A stretch of DNA of 64,000 nt, taken from contig CBDCLY010000002.1 in the NCBI GenBank assembly GCA_965218715.1, positions 49,096 to 113,095 of the forward strand. The letters run 5' to 3'. Positions 17,786 to 26,660 of this stretch are shown here, piece by piece. A program made the position numbers and the translations under genes. Source of the DNA: CBDCLY01 sp965218715 (GTDB taxonomy: Bacteria; Bacteroidota; Bacteroidia; Flavobacteriales_E; Vicingaceae). Positions within the stretch are counted from its first letter, which is position 1, and each line of letters begins with the position of its first letter. The notes beneath the pieces are model-generated. The model was not told where the DNA came from, searched no databases, and saw nothing but the letters and a program-made list of their open reading frames with translations.

Positions 17786-18180
17786 TAATTAAGATTATCG
17801 TCTAATCCATTTAAGCCTTTTTCCAATTCATCCATGTAAATAAAATCGATGGCTTCATTTCTAGTAGGAGTAATATTTAGAACAGGTGTCAATTGAGAAA
17901 TATCAATAAGTTTAGAAACGGCAGAGCTTAGATTACATATCACTAAAATTCCTTTGTTCTCCTTGCAAATTCTATTGGCAACAAGAATAACACTTAGTCC
18001 AGAAGAATCGCAATAGGCTGTTTTTTCTAAATCAAGAATAATGTTCTTGGTTCCTATGCTATTGAGCAAAACCAATTCAGTTTTTAAATCAGGAGCAATT
18101 CGTGCGGTGAACTTTTCTTCTTGTAATTCTATCAAGGTATATTTTTCCTCTTGTACGATATCGTATGAAACTTTGCTCAT
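17785..18180 (-). CDS. STAS-domain protein, anti-sigma-factor-antagonist-like
   Basis: This 131-residue single STAS domain has the conserved loop AYCDSSGLSVILVANRICKE, where the second Ser of DSSGL corresponds to the phosphorylated Ser in SpoIIAA-type antagonists. No anti-sigma kinase or sigma factor is adjacent, so a signalling role is plausible but the partner is unseen. The leader contains a run of ten A residues before the ATG. It lies between pyrB and rnz in a five-gene minus-strand run. Confidence 0.82.
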   Translation of the reverse strand: MSKVSYDIVQEEKYTLIELQEEKFTARIAPDLKTELVLLNSIGTKNIILDLEKTAYCDSSGLSVILVANRICKENKGILVICNLSSAVSKLIDISQLTPVLNITPTRNEAIDFIYMDELEKGLNGLDDNLN

Positions 18181-18197
18181 CTATTTTTTTTTTAAAA

Positions 18198-19160
18198 TTA
18201 GTGATTTATCTGTACCGCGCTATTCGCAGCCAACAAATAGATTACTGCCATTCTTATTGCTACTCCATTTTCTACTTGATTCAAAATAATGGATTGTTCG
18301 GAATCTGCAACATCAGAACTGATCTCAACGCCCCTATTAATAGGCCCAGGATGCATAATGGCAATTTCTTTATTCAATTTCTCTACTCGATTTTTTGTTA
18401 AACCATAAAGTTTGTGATACTCTCTAATGCTTGGAAAATAACTTGGTTCTTGCTGGGATTTATCCCCTTGGCGTTCCAGTTGTATTCTAAGCATCATGGC
18501 TATATCACACCAAGCCAAAGCTTTATCTAAATTTAATTCGACTTTAACACCTAAGGATGCTATGTATTTCGGAATTAAGGTAGGTGGACCGCAAACACAA
18601 ATTTCTGCACCAAGCTTTTGAAGGCAATAAATGTTCGAAAGTGCTACTCGAGAATGAAGAATATCTCCAACTATTAAAACCTTTTTTCCAGCCACTTCAC
18701 CATACTGCTCGCGTATGCTATAGGCATCTAATAAGGCCTGGGTTGGATGCTCATGCGCCCCATCTCCAGCATTGATAATTTGAGCCTTGATGTGCTTTGA
18801 AAGAAAGAGGCTCGCTCCAGGATTTGGGTGCCTCATGATGACCATGTCTACTTTCATGGCCAATATATTATTTACAGTATCAACAAGTGTTTCTCCTTTT
18901 GATACTGAAGATCCAGATGCAGTAAAATTGATTACATCAGCAGACAGTCTCTTTTCGGCCAATTCAAAAGAAAGCTTAGTTCTGGTTGAATTTTCAAAGA
19001 ATAAATTTGCGATGGTAATGTCTCTGAGTGAAGGAACTTTTTTTATTGGGCGATTAATTACCTCTTTAAAATTATCAGCGGTCTCAAATAAGAGCGTAAT
19101 ATCGTCGGCCTTAAGTTGCTTGATTCCTAGTAAATGCCGAGTTGATAGTTGATTACTCAT
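18198..19160 (-). CDS. pyrB: Aspartate carbamoyltransferase catalytic subunit
   Basis: This enzyme makes carbamoyl-aspartate, the first committed step of pyrimidine synthesis. ENSTRTKLSFELAEKRL is the carbamoyl-phosphate motif, MRHPNPGASLF and GDGAHEHPTQALLDAY are the remaining substrate sites, and IMHPGPINRGVEI follows near the end. No regulatory subunit pyrI is present, as expected for the PyrR-controlled class. I take the ATG at 19160, which overlaps pyrR by 8 bases; a GTG nine bases upstream is less likely. Confidence 0.93.
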   Translation of the reverse strand: MSNQLSTRHLLGIKQLKADDITLLFETADNFKEVINRPIKKVPSLRDITIANLFFENSTRTKLSFELAEKRLSADVINFTASGSSVSKGETLVDTVNNILAMKVDMVIMRHPNPGASLFLSKHIKAQIINAGDGAHEHPTQALLDAYSIREQYGEVAGKKVLIVGDILHSRVALSNIYCLQKLGAEICVCGPPTLIPKYIASLGVKVELNLDKALAWCDIAMMLRIQLERQGDKSQQEPSYFPSIREYHKLYGLTKNRVEKLNKEIAIMHPGPINRGVEISSDVADSEQSIILNQVENGVAIRMAVIYLLAANSAVQINH

Positions 19161-19704
19161 TAGAAGCACCTTTTAAATACACTTGATTAATGTTTTCTGT
19201 TTCTTCCCATTGCACCTCTACCCTTTCACTGCTAACGGAATCGATGATAGTGCCAGTGTAATTTGGCTCGATTGGTAAATGTCTACTCAATCTTCGGTCT
19301 ACTAAAACCAATAATTCAACTAGACTTGGTCTTCCATAAGCAAGCATGGCATCCAATCCAGCTCTAATGCTTCTTCCGGTATACAATACGTCATCAATTA
19401 AAACCACTTTCCTATTTTCAATAATGAAGTCTATCTGGGTCTTATTCGGAATTAAAGGATTGTCTCTTCGCCTAAAATCATCTCTAAAAAAGGTGGTATC
19501 TAAAGTGCCAAAATCAATGTTTTGATTAGGCAAAATTTCTTTTAATTGAGCATGAATCCGCTTTGCAAGAAATACTCCTCTTGGTTGTAAACCAAGAAGC
19601 ACTGAATTTGAGAAGTCGTTGTGATTTTCTATCAATTGGAAACAAAGACGCCTAATGGTTAAATCAATTTGGGTTTGATTAAGTATTAGCCTTTTATCTT
19701 CCAT
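19153..19704 (-). CDS. pyrR: Bifunctional pyr operon regulator / uracil phosphoribosyltransferase PyrR
   Basis: The PRPP-binding loop KVVLIDDVLYTGRSIRAGLDA and the N-terminal LGLQPRGVFLAKRI identify PyrR. In other bacteria PyrR binds pyr mRNA in the presence of UMP and has weak UPRTase activity. The ATG at 19704 aligns with the family start; a TTG at 19716 would add four residues. The putative promoter ends about 10 bases before this ATG, so an RNA leader for classical attenuation upstream of pyrR is hard to place. It is coupled to pyrB. Confidence 0.92.
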   Translation of the reverse strand: MEDKRLILNQTQIDLTIRRLCFQLIENHNDFSNSVLLGLQPRGVFLAKRIHAQLKEILPNQNIDFGTLDTTFFRDDFRRRDNPLIPNKTQIDFIIENRKVVLIDDVLYTGRSIRAGLDAMLAYGRPSLVELLVLVDRRLSRHLPIEPNYTGTIIDSVSSERVEVQWEETENINQVYLKGASNE

Positions 19705-19713
19705 GAATCGCGG

Positions 19714-19721
19714 CAAATATA
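19714..19721 (-). promoter_or_regulatory. Putative -7 element of pyrR-pyrB
   Basis: On the minus strand TATATTTG (19721-19714) matches TAnnTTTG exactly. It ends only 9 bases before the pyrR ATG, implying a leader of a few bases. A 12-base perfect palindrome, ATTTGATCAAAT, lies at 19731-19742, in the -20 to -33 region, and could be an operator. Confidence 0.45.
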
Positions 19722-19758
19722 ATTGTTTTCATTTGATCAAATAAATTGAATTGAGAAT

Positions 19759-20199
19759 TTAATTGGAAGCACTATAATCACAGACTATCTTCCACTGTCC
19801 ATCAATTCTTTTCCAAAGCAAAGCATAATGACCTTCAAGATCTCCCTTTTCTCTTGTCAAATGCCATTTTCCCACAACAAAAGCATTTTCATTATTGAGT
19901 ACATCAATCTTGATGTTGCTAAATTTTAATTGCCCCATGCTTTCTTGATCTGGATATGCCTTAAGGTAATTTAAGTAGGTTGGAGTCCAGCCATAAGTTG
20001 GGCCCTTACTTCCAATAAATAGTAAGGAGTCTGACCTCCAATAGGGCTCCATAAAAGCTTCAATCTTACCTAGGTTCCAATGTTGCTCTTGAACCTTCAT
20101 GATTAAGTTTATTTTTTCCTTTTCATTCTCCAAATTAATTTGGGCAAATCCTAATAAGGCATCGAATAAAAGAATAAGAGAAATGCTCTTTTTTAACAT
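19759..20199 (-). CDS. Secreted SnoaL/DUF4440-like NTF2-fold protein
   Basis: A short signal peptide (MLKKSISLILLFDALLGFAQ) precedes an NTF2-like cone domain of about 120 residues: IMKVQEQHWNLGKIEAFMEPYW, LLFIGSKGPTYGW and the C-terminal ALLWKRIDGQWKIVCDYS, which is typical of DUF4440. The domain commonly binds small ligands, and the substrate cannot be predicted. It follows the next hypothetical secreted gene by one base and is probably co-transcribed with it. Confidence 0.75.
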   Translation of the reverse strand: MLKKSISLILLFDALLGFAQINLENEKEKINLIMKVQEQHWNLGKIEAFMEPYWRSDSLLFIGSKGPTYGWTPTYLNYLKAYPDQESMGQLKFSNIKIDVLNNENAFVVGKWHLTREKGDLEGHYALLWKRIDGQWKIVCDYSASN

Positions 20200-20200
20200 C

Positions 20201-20788
20201 CTATTTTAATGGGTTTAATTGGTTGTAGGCTTGTAAAACTGAAATCAAACTATGCGTTCGTTTACCTTTTCGCGCATTTGCTCTTTCCATCAACATTGGC
20301 TCCTTTTCTAAAAAAGGCAATAAGTTTTTCTTAGAAAGTGGATAAATGATTCCAGTGCTCATGTCCATAAATAATTGTTGCATTTCCCTAGTTTGCCGAG
20401 TAACAGGAAAACCAAAAGAATCCATGGTGACATATTCCGTCAAAACCACAGCAGAAAAATGAGCCAAAGTGCCTAGATTTAGCACTTTCCAATATTTTTC
20501 TTCATATCTCAAATACAATTGAGACCCATTCGAATATCCCCAAATTCTATCACTTGCATCAACCCAACCAAGGCTGTCGTCTAATCTATATACTTGCTCT
20601 CTTCTTCTTTCCACACCAACAAATGGTTTAGAATCATTTGACAAAAACGATTCGTAACTGTGATAGTATCCCTCTTTCAATTTTAAATTGGGTTCATCTG
20701 AATAATACAAATCATCTGCCTGACCGAGAAGGACATTTGACCCAGTGATTATGACAATGAATAGTACTATTCGAAAAAAATTAATCAT
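20201..20788 (-). CDS. Secreted protein of unknown function, 195 aa
   Basis: The N-terminus is a signal peptide (hydrophobic residues 4-20, cleavage near LLGQ). The mature 170 residues contain many aromatic and charged residues and two Trp-Gly type turns (RIWGYSNGSQLYLRYEEKYWKV), which suggests a beta-sandwich or barrel. No cysteines appear after the signal peptide. I do not recognise a family. It is coupled to the NTF2-like secreted gene and diverges from msrB. Confidence 0.65.
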   Translation of the reverse strand: MINFFRIVLFIVIITGSNVLLGQADDLYYSDEPNLKLKEGYYHSYESFLSNDSKPFVGVERRREQVYRLDDSLGWVDASDRIWGYSNGSQLYLRYEEKYWKVLNLGTLAHFSAVVLTEYVTMDSFGFPVTRQTREMQQLFMDMSTGIIYPLSKKNLLPFLEKEPMLMERANARKGKRTHSLISVLQAYNQLNPLK

Positions 20789-20845
20789 TTAAACTCAAGA
20801 GGTTTATTGGCAGGTGAATTCAATATTTGAGTAAATTTAACCATT

Positions 20846-21337
20846 ATGAAAAACTCCATCCGAATTAGTTTAAGCTTTGTTTTTTGCTTTCTATTTTTTA
20901 GTTCTTGCGGACAAGATTCTAAACTGAATGAATCTGAGAATCATTCTTATGAATATGCTAAAACTGAGAAAGAGTGGAAAGCGCAATTGACTAGTTTAGA
21001 ATACAAGGTATTAAGAGAAGAAGGAACAGAACAAGCTTTTACTGGAGAATATGTCGATTGGAAAAAAGAAGGAACGTTTTTATGCAAAGCTTGCAAACAC
21101 CCCTTGTTTGATTCAAAAACCAAGTTTAAATCTGGAACTGGATGGCCAAGTTTTTATGCTCCAATGGGTGAAAATTCTTGCTTGGAAAAGACTGATAATC
21201 AATACGGTTGGAACCGAATTGAGGTTGAATGTAAACGATGTGGATCGCATCTAGGCCATGTATTCGATGATGGCCCAAAGCCAACAGGCTTAAGGTATTG
21301 TATAAATTCTGTTAGCTTAGATTTTAAAGAAAAATAA
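20846..21337 (+). CDS. msrB: Peptide-methionine (R)-S-oxide reductase, lipoprotein form
   Basis: An MsrB domain (about residues 40-160) follows a lipoprotein signal with lipobox SSC in LFFSSCGQDS. Zinc ligands are the two CxxC pairs in LCKACKHP and ECKRCGSH, and GTGWPSFYAP is the substrate region. The catalytic cysteine is C152 in RYCINSVSLDF. It should repair oxidised methionine in envelope proteins rather than in the cytoplasm. The sensor kinase gene begins 35 bases downstream on the same strand, so some link to envelope stress is possible but unproven. Confidence 0.92.
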   Translation: MKNSIRISLSFVFCFLFFSSCGQDSKLNESENHSYEYAKTEKEWKAQLTSLEYKVLREEGTEQAFTGEYVDWKKEGTFLCKACKHPLFDSKTKFKSGTGWPSFYAPMGENSCLEKTDNQYGWNRIEVECKRCGSHLGHVFDDGPKPTGLRYCINSVSLDFKEK

Positions 21338-21372
21338 TTTTTTTAGTTCTTAAAAAAATTTAATCTTTGGGC

Positions 21373-23235
21373 ATGCACAAATTGCTTTGCATTGCCCTTT
21401 TCTTAGTTTCTCTTGGTCTCTCAGGGCAATCCAATCACTTTTTAGATTCGCTAGAAAAGGACGTAAGAAGACAACCAAACCAATACATTGACAAAGTATA
21501 TTTAGATCAATTTACTGGCCTAAATTCCCTTGAGAAAACTTATTTAAAAGTGCTTTCGCTTGAGCTTAAAGGAGATTATGATCAAGTTTCGGCAATTACA
21601 AAGGGAATTTTAGATTCAGCAAATTTCAAAAAGGATTCTATTCTTTATTCGAAATTCTTAACAGTTCTTGTCGACCAAAATAAAATAACTGACAATTTTG
21701 AAAGTGCGCTGAAGTATTTGTATCAAATCATCGAAATTCAATCTAGGGGTTTAGATACTTTTAATTTAATTAACACCTACATTACTACAGGTGAACTGTA
21801 TCGTGCAACAGAGAACTTCGAATTTGGTTTAAGCTATCTAAAAAAAGCAGAAGGATTAATTAAGCAGAGCAATCGTAAAGAAAAAAAATCATTATTGGCA
21901 AGAACTTACAATCGCAAGGCAGCCATTTTGATGCAGCAAAATGAACATAGAGATTCCGTTGAAATCTACTCCATAAAATCCTTAGAATTGGCCAAGGAGG
22001 TAAATGACAAGGATCTAATAGCCATTGCTTCGAATGAATTGGGATACTTGTATTTAAACCAAGGAAAAAAGAAAGCAGAAGGTTATCTAGAATTGGCCAT
22101 AAAAAATTGGGAAGATTTGGGTTATGGAATTTATACCATTAATGGAAAATTGAATTTAGCTAGGTATTATGAACAATTTCAAGAATATGATAAAGGGATT
22201 GCCTTGCTTGAAGAAGGCCTATTGGAAATAAATGAATCAGATTGGTTATGGGAAAAAGGAGCATTTTTTGAAATTCTTGGTCGATTGTATGCCAATACAG
22301 GCCAATATGAAAAAGCATTTCTAACCACCCAAAAAGCAAAGAATTATTTATTAGATGTAAACGAAGTTCAATACAGTAATAAAATTGCTTTACTCTCTCA
22401 CCAGTTAGAATTGGATAAAAAAGAGTCAGAGATTTTTAATAATCTTCAAGAAATCAGACTGACCAAAATAGAATTGAATTCTGAAAAGAGTATTCGCATA
22501 GCATTAATAGTTATTGCCTTTTTCCTTTCTTTGGTTATTTTGATCATCTACCTCTCCTATTCTGGAATGAAGAAAAAGAGAAACTCGCTTCAAAGTCAGA
22601 AAAGCATTAATTCTAAAACCAATGACAAACTTCAACAGGTGATTTCTCAAAAAGAAGTTCTATTGAAAGAAATCAATCATCGGGTAAAAAACAATCTCAG
22701 TATACTTTCCAGCTTGCTTTATCTTCAAGAAAAAGAAATCAGTAATGAAGAAGGCCAGATTGCTCTTAGAGACAGTCAAATTAGAATACATAGTATTGCT
22801 CTTATTCATGAAAGCTTATACCAAAGAAACGATATGGAAAAAGTTGATTTTGATGACTTTTTGAATCAACTCAGTTTTCATATCAATAGCATTTATGGCA
22901 ACAAGGGAAAAGAGGTAGATTTTGACATTAATATGCTAGGTTTTAATTCTGATTTAGCAACTTCTGTACCCATTGGAATGGTTCTAAATGAATTGATTAC
23001 CAATAGTTTAAAATATGCTTTTGACCAAGTAAAAACTCCACAAATTAGAATCTATTACCAAAAAGGTAAAATATACTATTCAGACAATGGCCCAGGATTT
23101 AAAAGAGAAGAAGTGAACCAAAATCTAGGCTTAAAACTTATTGACATATTTACCAATCAAATTGGAGCAACCCTAGAATGGAACAAGTCTAGCAATTCCA
23201 TTTTACTCAACCTAAACCAATCACATGACAGTTAA
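21373..23235 (+). CDS. TPR sensor histidine kinase (HisKA_2 type)
   Basis: Starting at ATG 21373 (TTG at 21367 is an alternative), the protein has a signal peptide, a TPR-rich periplasmic part of about 350 residues (repeats such as YNRKAAILMQQNEHRDSVEI), one membrane helix near 374-396 and a short coiled segment. The cytoplasmic kinase domain has the phospho-acceptor H436 in KEINHRVKNNLSILSSLL, the N box NELITNSLKYAF and the G box DNGPGF. The HRVKNN signature is HisKA_2. Its last 11 bases overlap the response regulator gene, so the pair is a cognate two-component system. Confidence 0.9.
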   Translation: MHKLLCIALFLVSLGLSGQSNHFLDSLEKDVRRQPNQYIDKVYLDQFTGLNSLEKTYLKVLSLELKGDYDQVSAITKGILDSANFKKDSILYSKFLTVLVDQNKITDNFESALKYLYQIIEIQSRGLDTFNLINTYITTGELYRATENFEFGLSYLKKAEGLIKQSNRKEKKSLLARTYNRKAAILMQQNEHRDSVEIYSIKSLELAKEVNDKDLIAIASNELGYLYLNQGKKKAEGYLELAIKNWEDLGYGIYTINGKLNLARYYEQFQEYDKGIALLEEGLLEINESDWLWEKGAFFEILGRLYANTGQYEKAFLTTQKAKNYLLDVNEVQYSNKIALLSHQLELDKKESEIFNNLQEIRLTKIELNSEKSIRIALIVIAFFLSLVILIIYLSYSGMKKKRNSLQSQKSINSKTNDKLQQVISQKEVLLKEINHRVKNNLSILSSLLYLQEKEISNEEGQIALRDSQIRIHSIALIHESLYQRNDMEKVDFDDFLNQLSFHINSIYGNKGKEVDFDINMLGFNSDLATSVPIGMVLNELITNSLKYAFDQVKTPQIRIYYQKGKIYYSDNGPGFKREEVNQNLGLKLIDIFTNQIGATLEWNKSSNSILLNLNQSHDS

Positions 23236-23911
23236 TAACACTCAAGTTCTTATTGTAGAAGACGAAGCTATAATTGCATTAACCCTAAAGGAAATGTTAA
23301 AAGAGTTAGGCTATTTCAATGTTAAAATAGCAAATACTGAAAATCAGGCTATTGCTCAAATCAACAACAACTCCTTCCAGTTGGTGATTTTGGACATTAA
23401 TTTAAATGTTGGCGAAGAAGGTATTGAGCTAGGGAAAATATGCATGCAAAAATGCATTCCCTTCTTTTATTTATCAAGCTACACGGATAAATCAACTCTA
23501 GATCGAGCCCTTGAAACAGCACCAGGTGCCTACATCATCAAACCCTTTCTTCCAGAAAATGTCTATACGGCTATCGAACTAACTTTAAACAAAGAAAGCG
23601 ACTCAAAATGGGTTTCATTCAAAGATGGAAAAGACCTTATTCGAGTAAAATTGAACGACATCCTTTTCATTAAATCTGAGGGAGTTTATCTAGAAGTTCA
23701 CACCCTTTCTAAAACTCATTTGTGCAGAACAAGCCTTCAGTCTTTTCTAGAAAAAATAGATGAAGGAAATATTGCTCAGGTTCATCGTTCCTATGTAGTT
23801 AATTTAGACCATGTTAGCCAATTCAGTAGCGATAAATTAACGCTGAACGAAAATGAAATTCCTGTGAGTAGAAGTTATAAAAATGACTTGCTCTCCCATT
23901 TCAAGAATTGA
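23225..23911 (+). CDS. LytTR-family response regulator
   Basis: The N-terminal receiver domain has the acidic pair E12/D13, phospho-acceptor D57 in LVILDINLN and the conserved Lys in YIIKPF. A LytTR DNA-binding domain fills about residues 130-228 (FIKSEGVYLEVHTL, then QVHRSYVVNLDHV and PVSRSYKNDLL). It is translationally coupled to the TPR kinase. It lies 153 bases upstream of the secreted protein and giant surface-protein genes, which makes them candidate targets, although I found no clear pair of LytTR direct repeats there. Confidence 0.92.
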   Translation: MTVNNTQVLIVEDEAIIALTLKEMLKELGYFNVKIANTENQAIAQINNNSFQLVILDINLNVGEEGIELGKICMQKCIPFFYLSSYTDKSTLDRALETAPGAYIIKPFLPENVYTAIELTLNKESDSKWVSFKDGKDLIRVKLNDILFIKSEGVYLEVHTLSKTHLCRTSLQSFLEKIDEGNIAQVHRSYVVNLDHVSQFSSDKLTLNENEIPVSRSYKNDLLSHFKN

Positions 23912-24064
23912 CTCCTTTTTGCAGTTCATTTACAAAAAACTGCATTTCATAACATTTTTTAACATCTGCTATCCAATTTAGATACTTTGGACACGGGCAA
24001 ATTATGCCCTGTTACTAGATATTAACACAACTAACTGATTAATAAACATTTAACTACCGCAAAA
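23912..24064 (+). promoter_or_regulatory. Intergenic region upstream of the small secreted protein and giant surface gene
   Basis: This 153-bp spacer contains a 7-bp inverted repeat TGCAGTT...AACTGCA (23920-23944) and a small hairpin GGGCA-AATTA-TGCCC (23995-24009). GATACTTTGG at 23981-23990 resembles a -7 element but has one base too few between TA and TTTG. The long A/T-rich leader ends in an A-rich stretch before the ATG at 24065. A promoter is likely here, but I cannot place it firmly. Confidence 0.4.
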
Positions 24065-24475
24065 ATGAAAAAGCTAAAACAAATCGGATTATTTATTGCT
24101 TTGATCTTTATTCCCTTTGTAGGAATTAATGCGCAAGCATTGACTGAATACCAAAACTGGACTTCATTTCCTGATTCTCCAACTCATTTAGAAGTTTCTT
24201 GGAAAACCTGTAACTGCCTCGCTATTCCTGGCAAAGACGAAATACGATTATTAATTTTTAATGAAACTTCGGAAGCAAGAACAGCCGATTTCACTTTAAC
24301 CATTTCAGATAGCGGACAGACTGATGTTACTCATGTAATTTCTGGATTACCAATGAGTAATGGTCAAATGGAAGAAGCAGAATGTGGAAAGATTGCAAGA
24401 CCAGAACTTACTATTCCGGTTCCAGCAGGCTTTAATCCAAGCACACTTACAATTACAATTACTTACCAATCCTAA
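24065..24475 (+). CDS. Small secreted protein, 136 aa, unknown function
   Basis: A signal peptide (MKKLKQIGLFIALIFIPFVGINAQ) leads to a 112-residue beta-rich domain containing CNC (TCNCLAIPG) and one more Cys (EAECGK). Alternating strands such as ADFTLTISDSGQ and PSTLTITITY suggest an Ig-like or jelly-roll fold. No T9SS sorting domain is present, so it may stay in the periplasm or leave by another route. It lies 40 bases upstream of the giant surface gene and is probably co-transcribed with it. I do not recognise the family. Confidence 0.7.
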   Translation: MKKLKQIGLFIALIFIPFVGINAQALTEYQNWTSFPDSPTHLEVSWKTCNCLAIPGKDEIRLLIFNETSEARTADFTLTISDSGQTDVTHVISGLPMSNGQMEEAECGKIARPELTIPVPAGFNPSTLTITITYQS

Positions 24476-24515
24476 TTTAATTCATTCAACTAAATTCCCC
24501 TAACATTTAAAGAAA

Positions 24516-26546
24516 ATGAAAAAGATACTACTCACCTTAATTATTCTTGTTACTGCGGCGGCCAATGTGCACAGTCAATGTTCTATAAGACCTATCATTA
24601 ATAATTTTAGTCCAAACACGGGCTTTATTGGCTCTACAGTAACGATAACTGGTGCCAACTTTGATGCTACAACCATCACCAACAATGTGGTGTTTTTTGG
24701 AGCTACGCAAGCTACTGTTCAAAGTGCAACCTTTGGTTCTTTAGTGGTAACTGTTCCAGTTGGAGCAAGTACAGCACGTATTGCGGTAACCAACCAATGT
24801 AATTTAACGGCCTACTCAAGTGCTCCATTTAATGGAATATTTTGTCCAACGCCATTAAATACTACAACTTATAACAATACAGATTTCACCTTAAGTTCAA
24901 CTGGTGCATACAACATGCTAGCCGTTGATTTAGATGGTGATGGTCGTTCGGAAGTAGTATCGAGTGGACAAGGTGAAGCAATGACAGTGGCTAGAAATAC
25001 CAGTGTACCAGGTTCCATGTCATTTGTTGAGCACACATTCTCAGGTAGAGGTGGTGGATCCATATATACTGCAGATTTTGACGGTGACGGTAGACAAGAT
25101 TTAGTATCTAGAAATAACATTTCAAGAAATACAAGTACAGGGCCTGGTAACATCTCTTTTGCTCCAGTAGTTAGTGCAAATACGGTGAGTAATTATCAAA
25201 TTGCTGCTGGTGATTTTAACAATGATGGAAAAATTGATATCGTTGGAGAAAATTCCAACGTTATCTACCTTGCTTTAAACACTAGTACTGGACCAGGAAA
25301 TATAAGTTTTGGGCCGCGTCAAACCATTCAAAATGTAGGCAATCGCTGTAGGGGTATTATGGTTGCCGATTTAGATGGTGATGGCAAAGATGACATCATG
25401 GGAACCCAATTTGGTTTAGATCGTGCAGTAACTTTAAGAAATACAACTCCTGATGGTTCAACCACCTTCTCATTTGAGACTTTTGAAACATGGCCAACAA
25501 ATGGTGATGGGCCATACCGTTGTCAAGTTGCCGATTTCAACAAGGATGGTAAAATGGATTTAACCACTTGTAATTATTATGCGCCTGCAAACACTGCAGT
25601 ATTTATTAATAACTCTACAGTTGGTGACATTAGCTTCAACACTACCATTAACCTTCCTGCCCCAACAAGTAATTATCGTATTCAAGTTGGTGATGTTGAT
25701 GGTGATGGTTATGCAGATATTGTAACCAAATCAAATACAATCAATGTATTCTCTGTTTACAGAAATACTACAACCACTACATCAAACACTAGTTTTGCTC
25801 CTAGAATTGATTATAATTCTTCAGATAGGGCTGAAGTGAGCGGTTTAGCAATTGGTGATTTCGATGGCGATTTTGTTCCAGACATCGCAACAAGTGGAAC
25901 TGGAAGTAGAACAATTCGTTTTCATAGAAATACAAGTTCTCAAGTGGATAACACTCCACCAACTGCCATTTGCCAAAATGTAAATGTTGGTTTAAGTCCA
26001 TCTGGATCTGTAACGGTTACTCCAGCACAAGTTGACAATGGTTCTTCTGATGCCTGTGGTATTGAAAGCATTACTTTATCACAAACCACCTTTACTTGTG
26101 CAAATATTGGAGACAATACTGTAACCTTAATTGTAACAGATTTAGCTGGTAACATCGATTCTTGTTCTGCAATTATTAATGTTCAGCCTGCTGCCATTAT
26201 TGTTGCCGGACAAACAACAGTTTGTTCTGGGCAAACCATTCCCTTAACAGCTAACGCTGGTGATACTTACCAATGGAGAAGAAACGGGGTTGATATCCCT
26301 GGAGCAACATCTCAAAACTTTACTGCTTCTGTAAGTGGTGATTATACTGTTGTGGTAACGAATGCTGGTGGCTGTTCAGGTGAATCTGTTCCAACCACAT
26401 TAACAATTAGTACTGGTTCTAATGTTTCAATTAGTCCTGCCAATGCAACCATTACATGTGGAAGCCCAACTATCTTAACAGCAGGAAATGCTGCCTTATT
26501 CCAATGGCAGTTCAATGGAGTTGATATCCCAGGTGCAACTGTTTAA
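24516..26546 (+). CDS. Giant surface protein, N-terminal part: IPT/TIG, seven FG-GAP repeats, HYR-like and Ig-like domains
   Basis: Signal peptide (MKKILLTLIILVTAAANVHSQ), an IPT/TIG domain (about 24-105), then seven Ca-binding FG-GAP/VCBS motifs: DLDGDGRSE, DFDGDGRQD, DFNNDGKID, DLDGDGKDD, DFNKDGKMD, DVDGDGYAD and DFDGDFVPD. Seven blades make one complete integrin-alpha-like propeller. One HYR-like repeat (from about 484) and two Ig-like domains follow. The last is cut at residue 676 by TAA (26544-26546), but the same frame stays open to 36701. The aligned Ig-like domain has Gln (CAA) where the stop is, so this is the N-terminal part of one broken 4061-codon gene. The part alone has no T9SS sorting domain. 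Confidence 0.88.
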   Translation: MKKILLTLIILVTAAANVHSQCSIRPIINNFSPNTGFIGSTVTITGANFDATTITNNVVFFGATQATVQSATFGSLVVTVPVGASTARIAVTNQCNLTAYSSAPFNGIFCPTPLNTTTYNNTDFTLSSTGAYNMLAVDLDGDGRSEVVSSGQGEAMTVARNTSVPGSMSFVEHTFSGRGGGSIYTADFDGDGRQDLVSRNNISRNTSTGPGNISFAPVVSANTVSNYQIAAGDFNNDGKIDIVGENSNVIYLALNTSTGPGNISFGPRQTIQNVGNRCRGIMVADLDGDGKDDIMGTQFGLDRAVTLRNTTPDGSTTFSFETFETWPTNGDGPYRCQVADFNKDGKMDLTTCNYYAPANTAVFINNSTVGDISFNTTINLPAPTSNYRIQVGDVDGDGYADIVTKSNTINVFSVYRNTTTTTSNTSFAPRIDYNSSDRAEVSGLAIGDFDGDFVPDIATSGTGSRTIRFHRNTSSQVDNTPPTAICQNVNVGLSPSGSVTVTPAQVDNGSSDACGIESITLSQTTFTCANIGDNTVTLIVTDLAGNIDSCSAIINVQPAAIIVAGQTTVCSGQTIPLTANAGDTYQWRRNGVDIPGATSQNFTASVSGDYTVVVTNAGGCSGESVPTTLTISTGSNVSISPANATITCGSPTILTAGNAALFQWQFNGVDIPGATV

Positions 26547-26660
26547 ACTTATAGTGCTACCAGCCCAGGAAATTATTCAGTAAATGTTACGGATTTATTT
26601 GGTTGTCCTGGCACCTCAAATACAGTAAATTTAGTTCCTGGCGCTCCCGTTGCCTCAACT

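Noticed and set aside
23912..24064. LytTR operator pair upstream of the small secreted protein
   Set aside because: I found no two direct copies of a LytTR-type site at about 21-base spacing; only unrelated inverted repeats are present.
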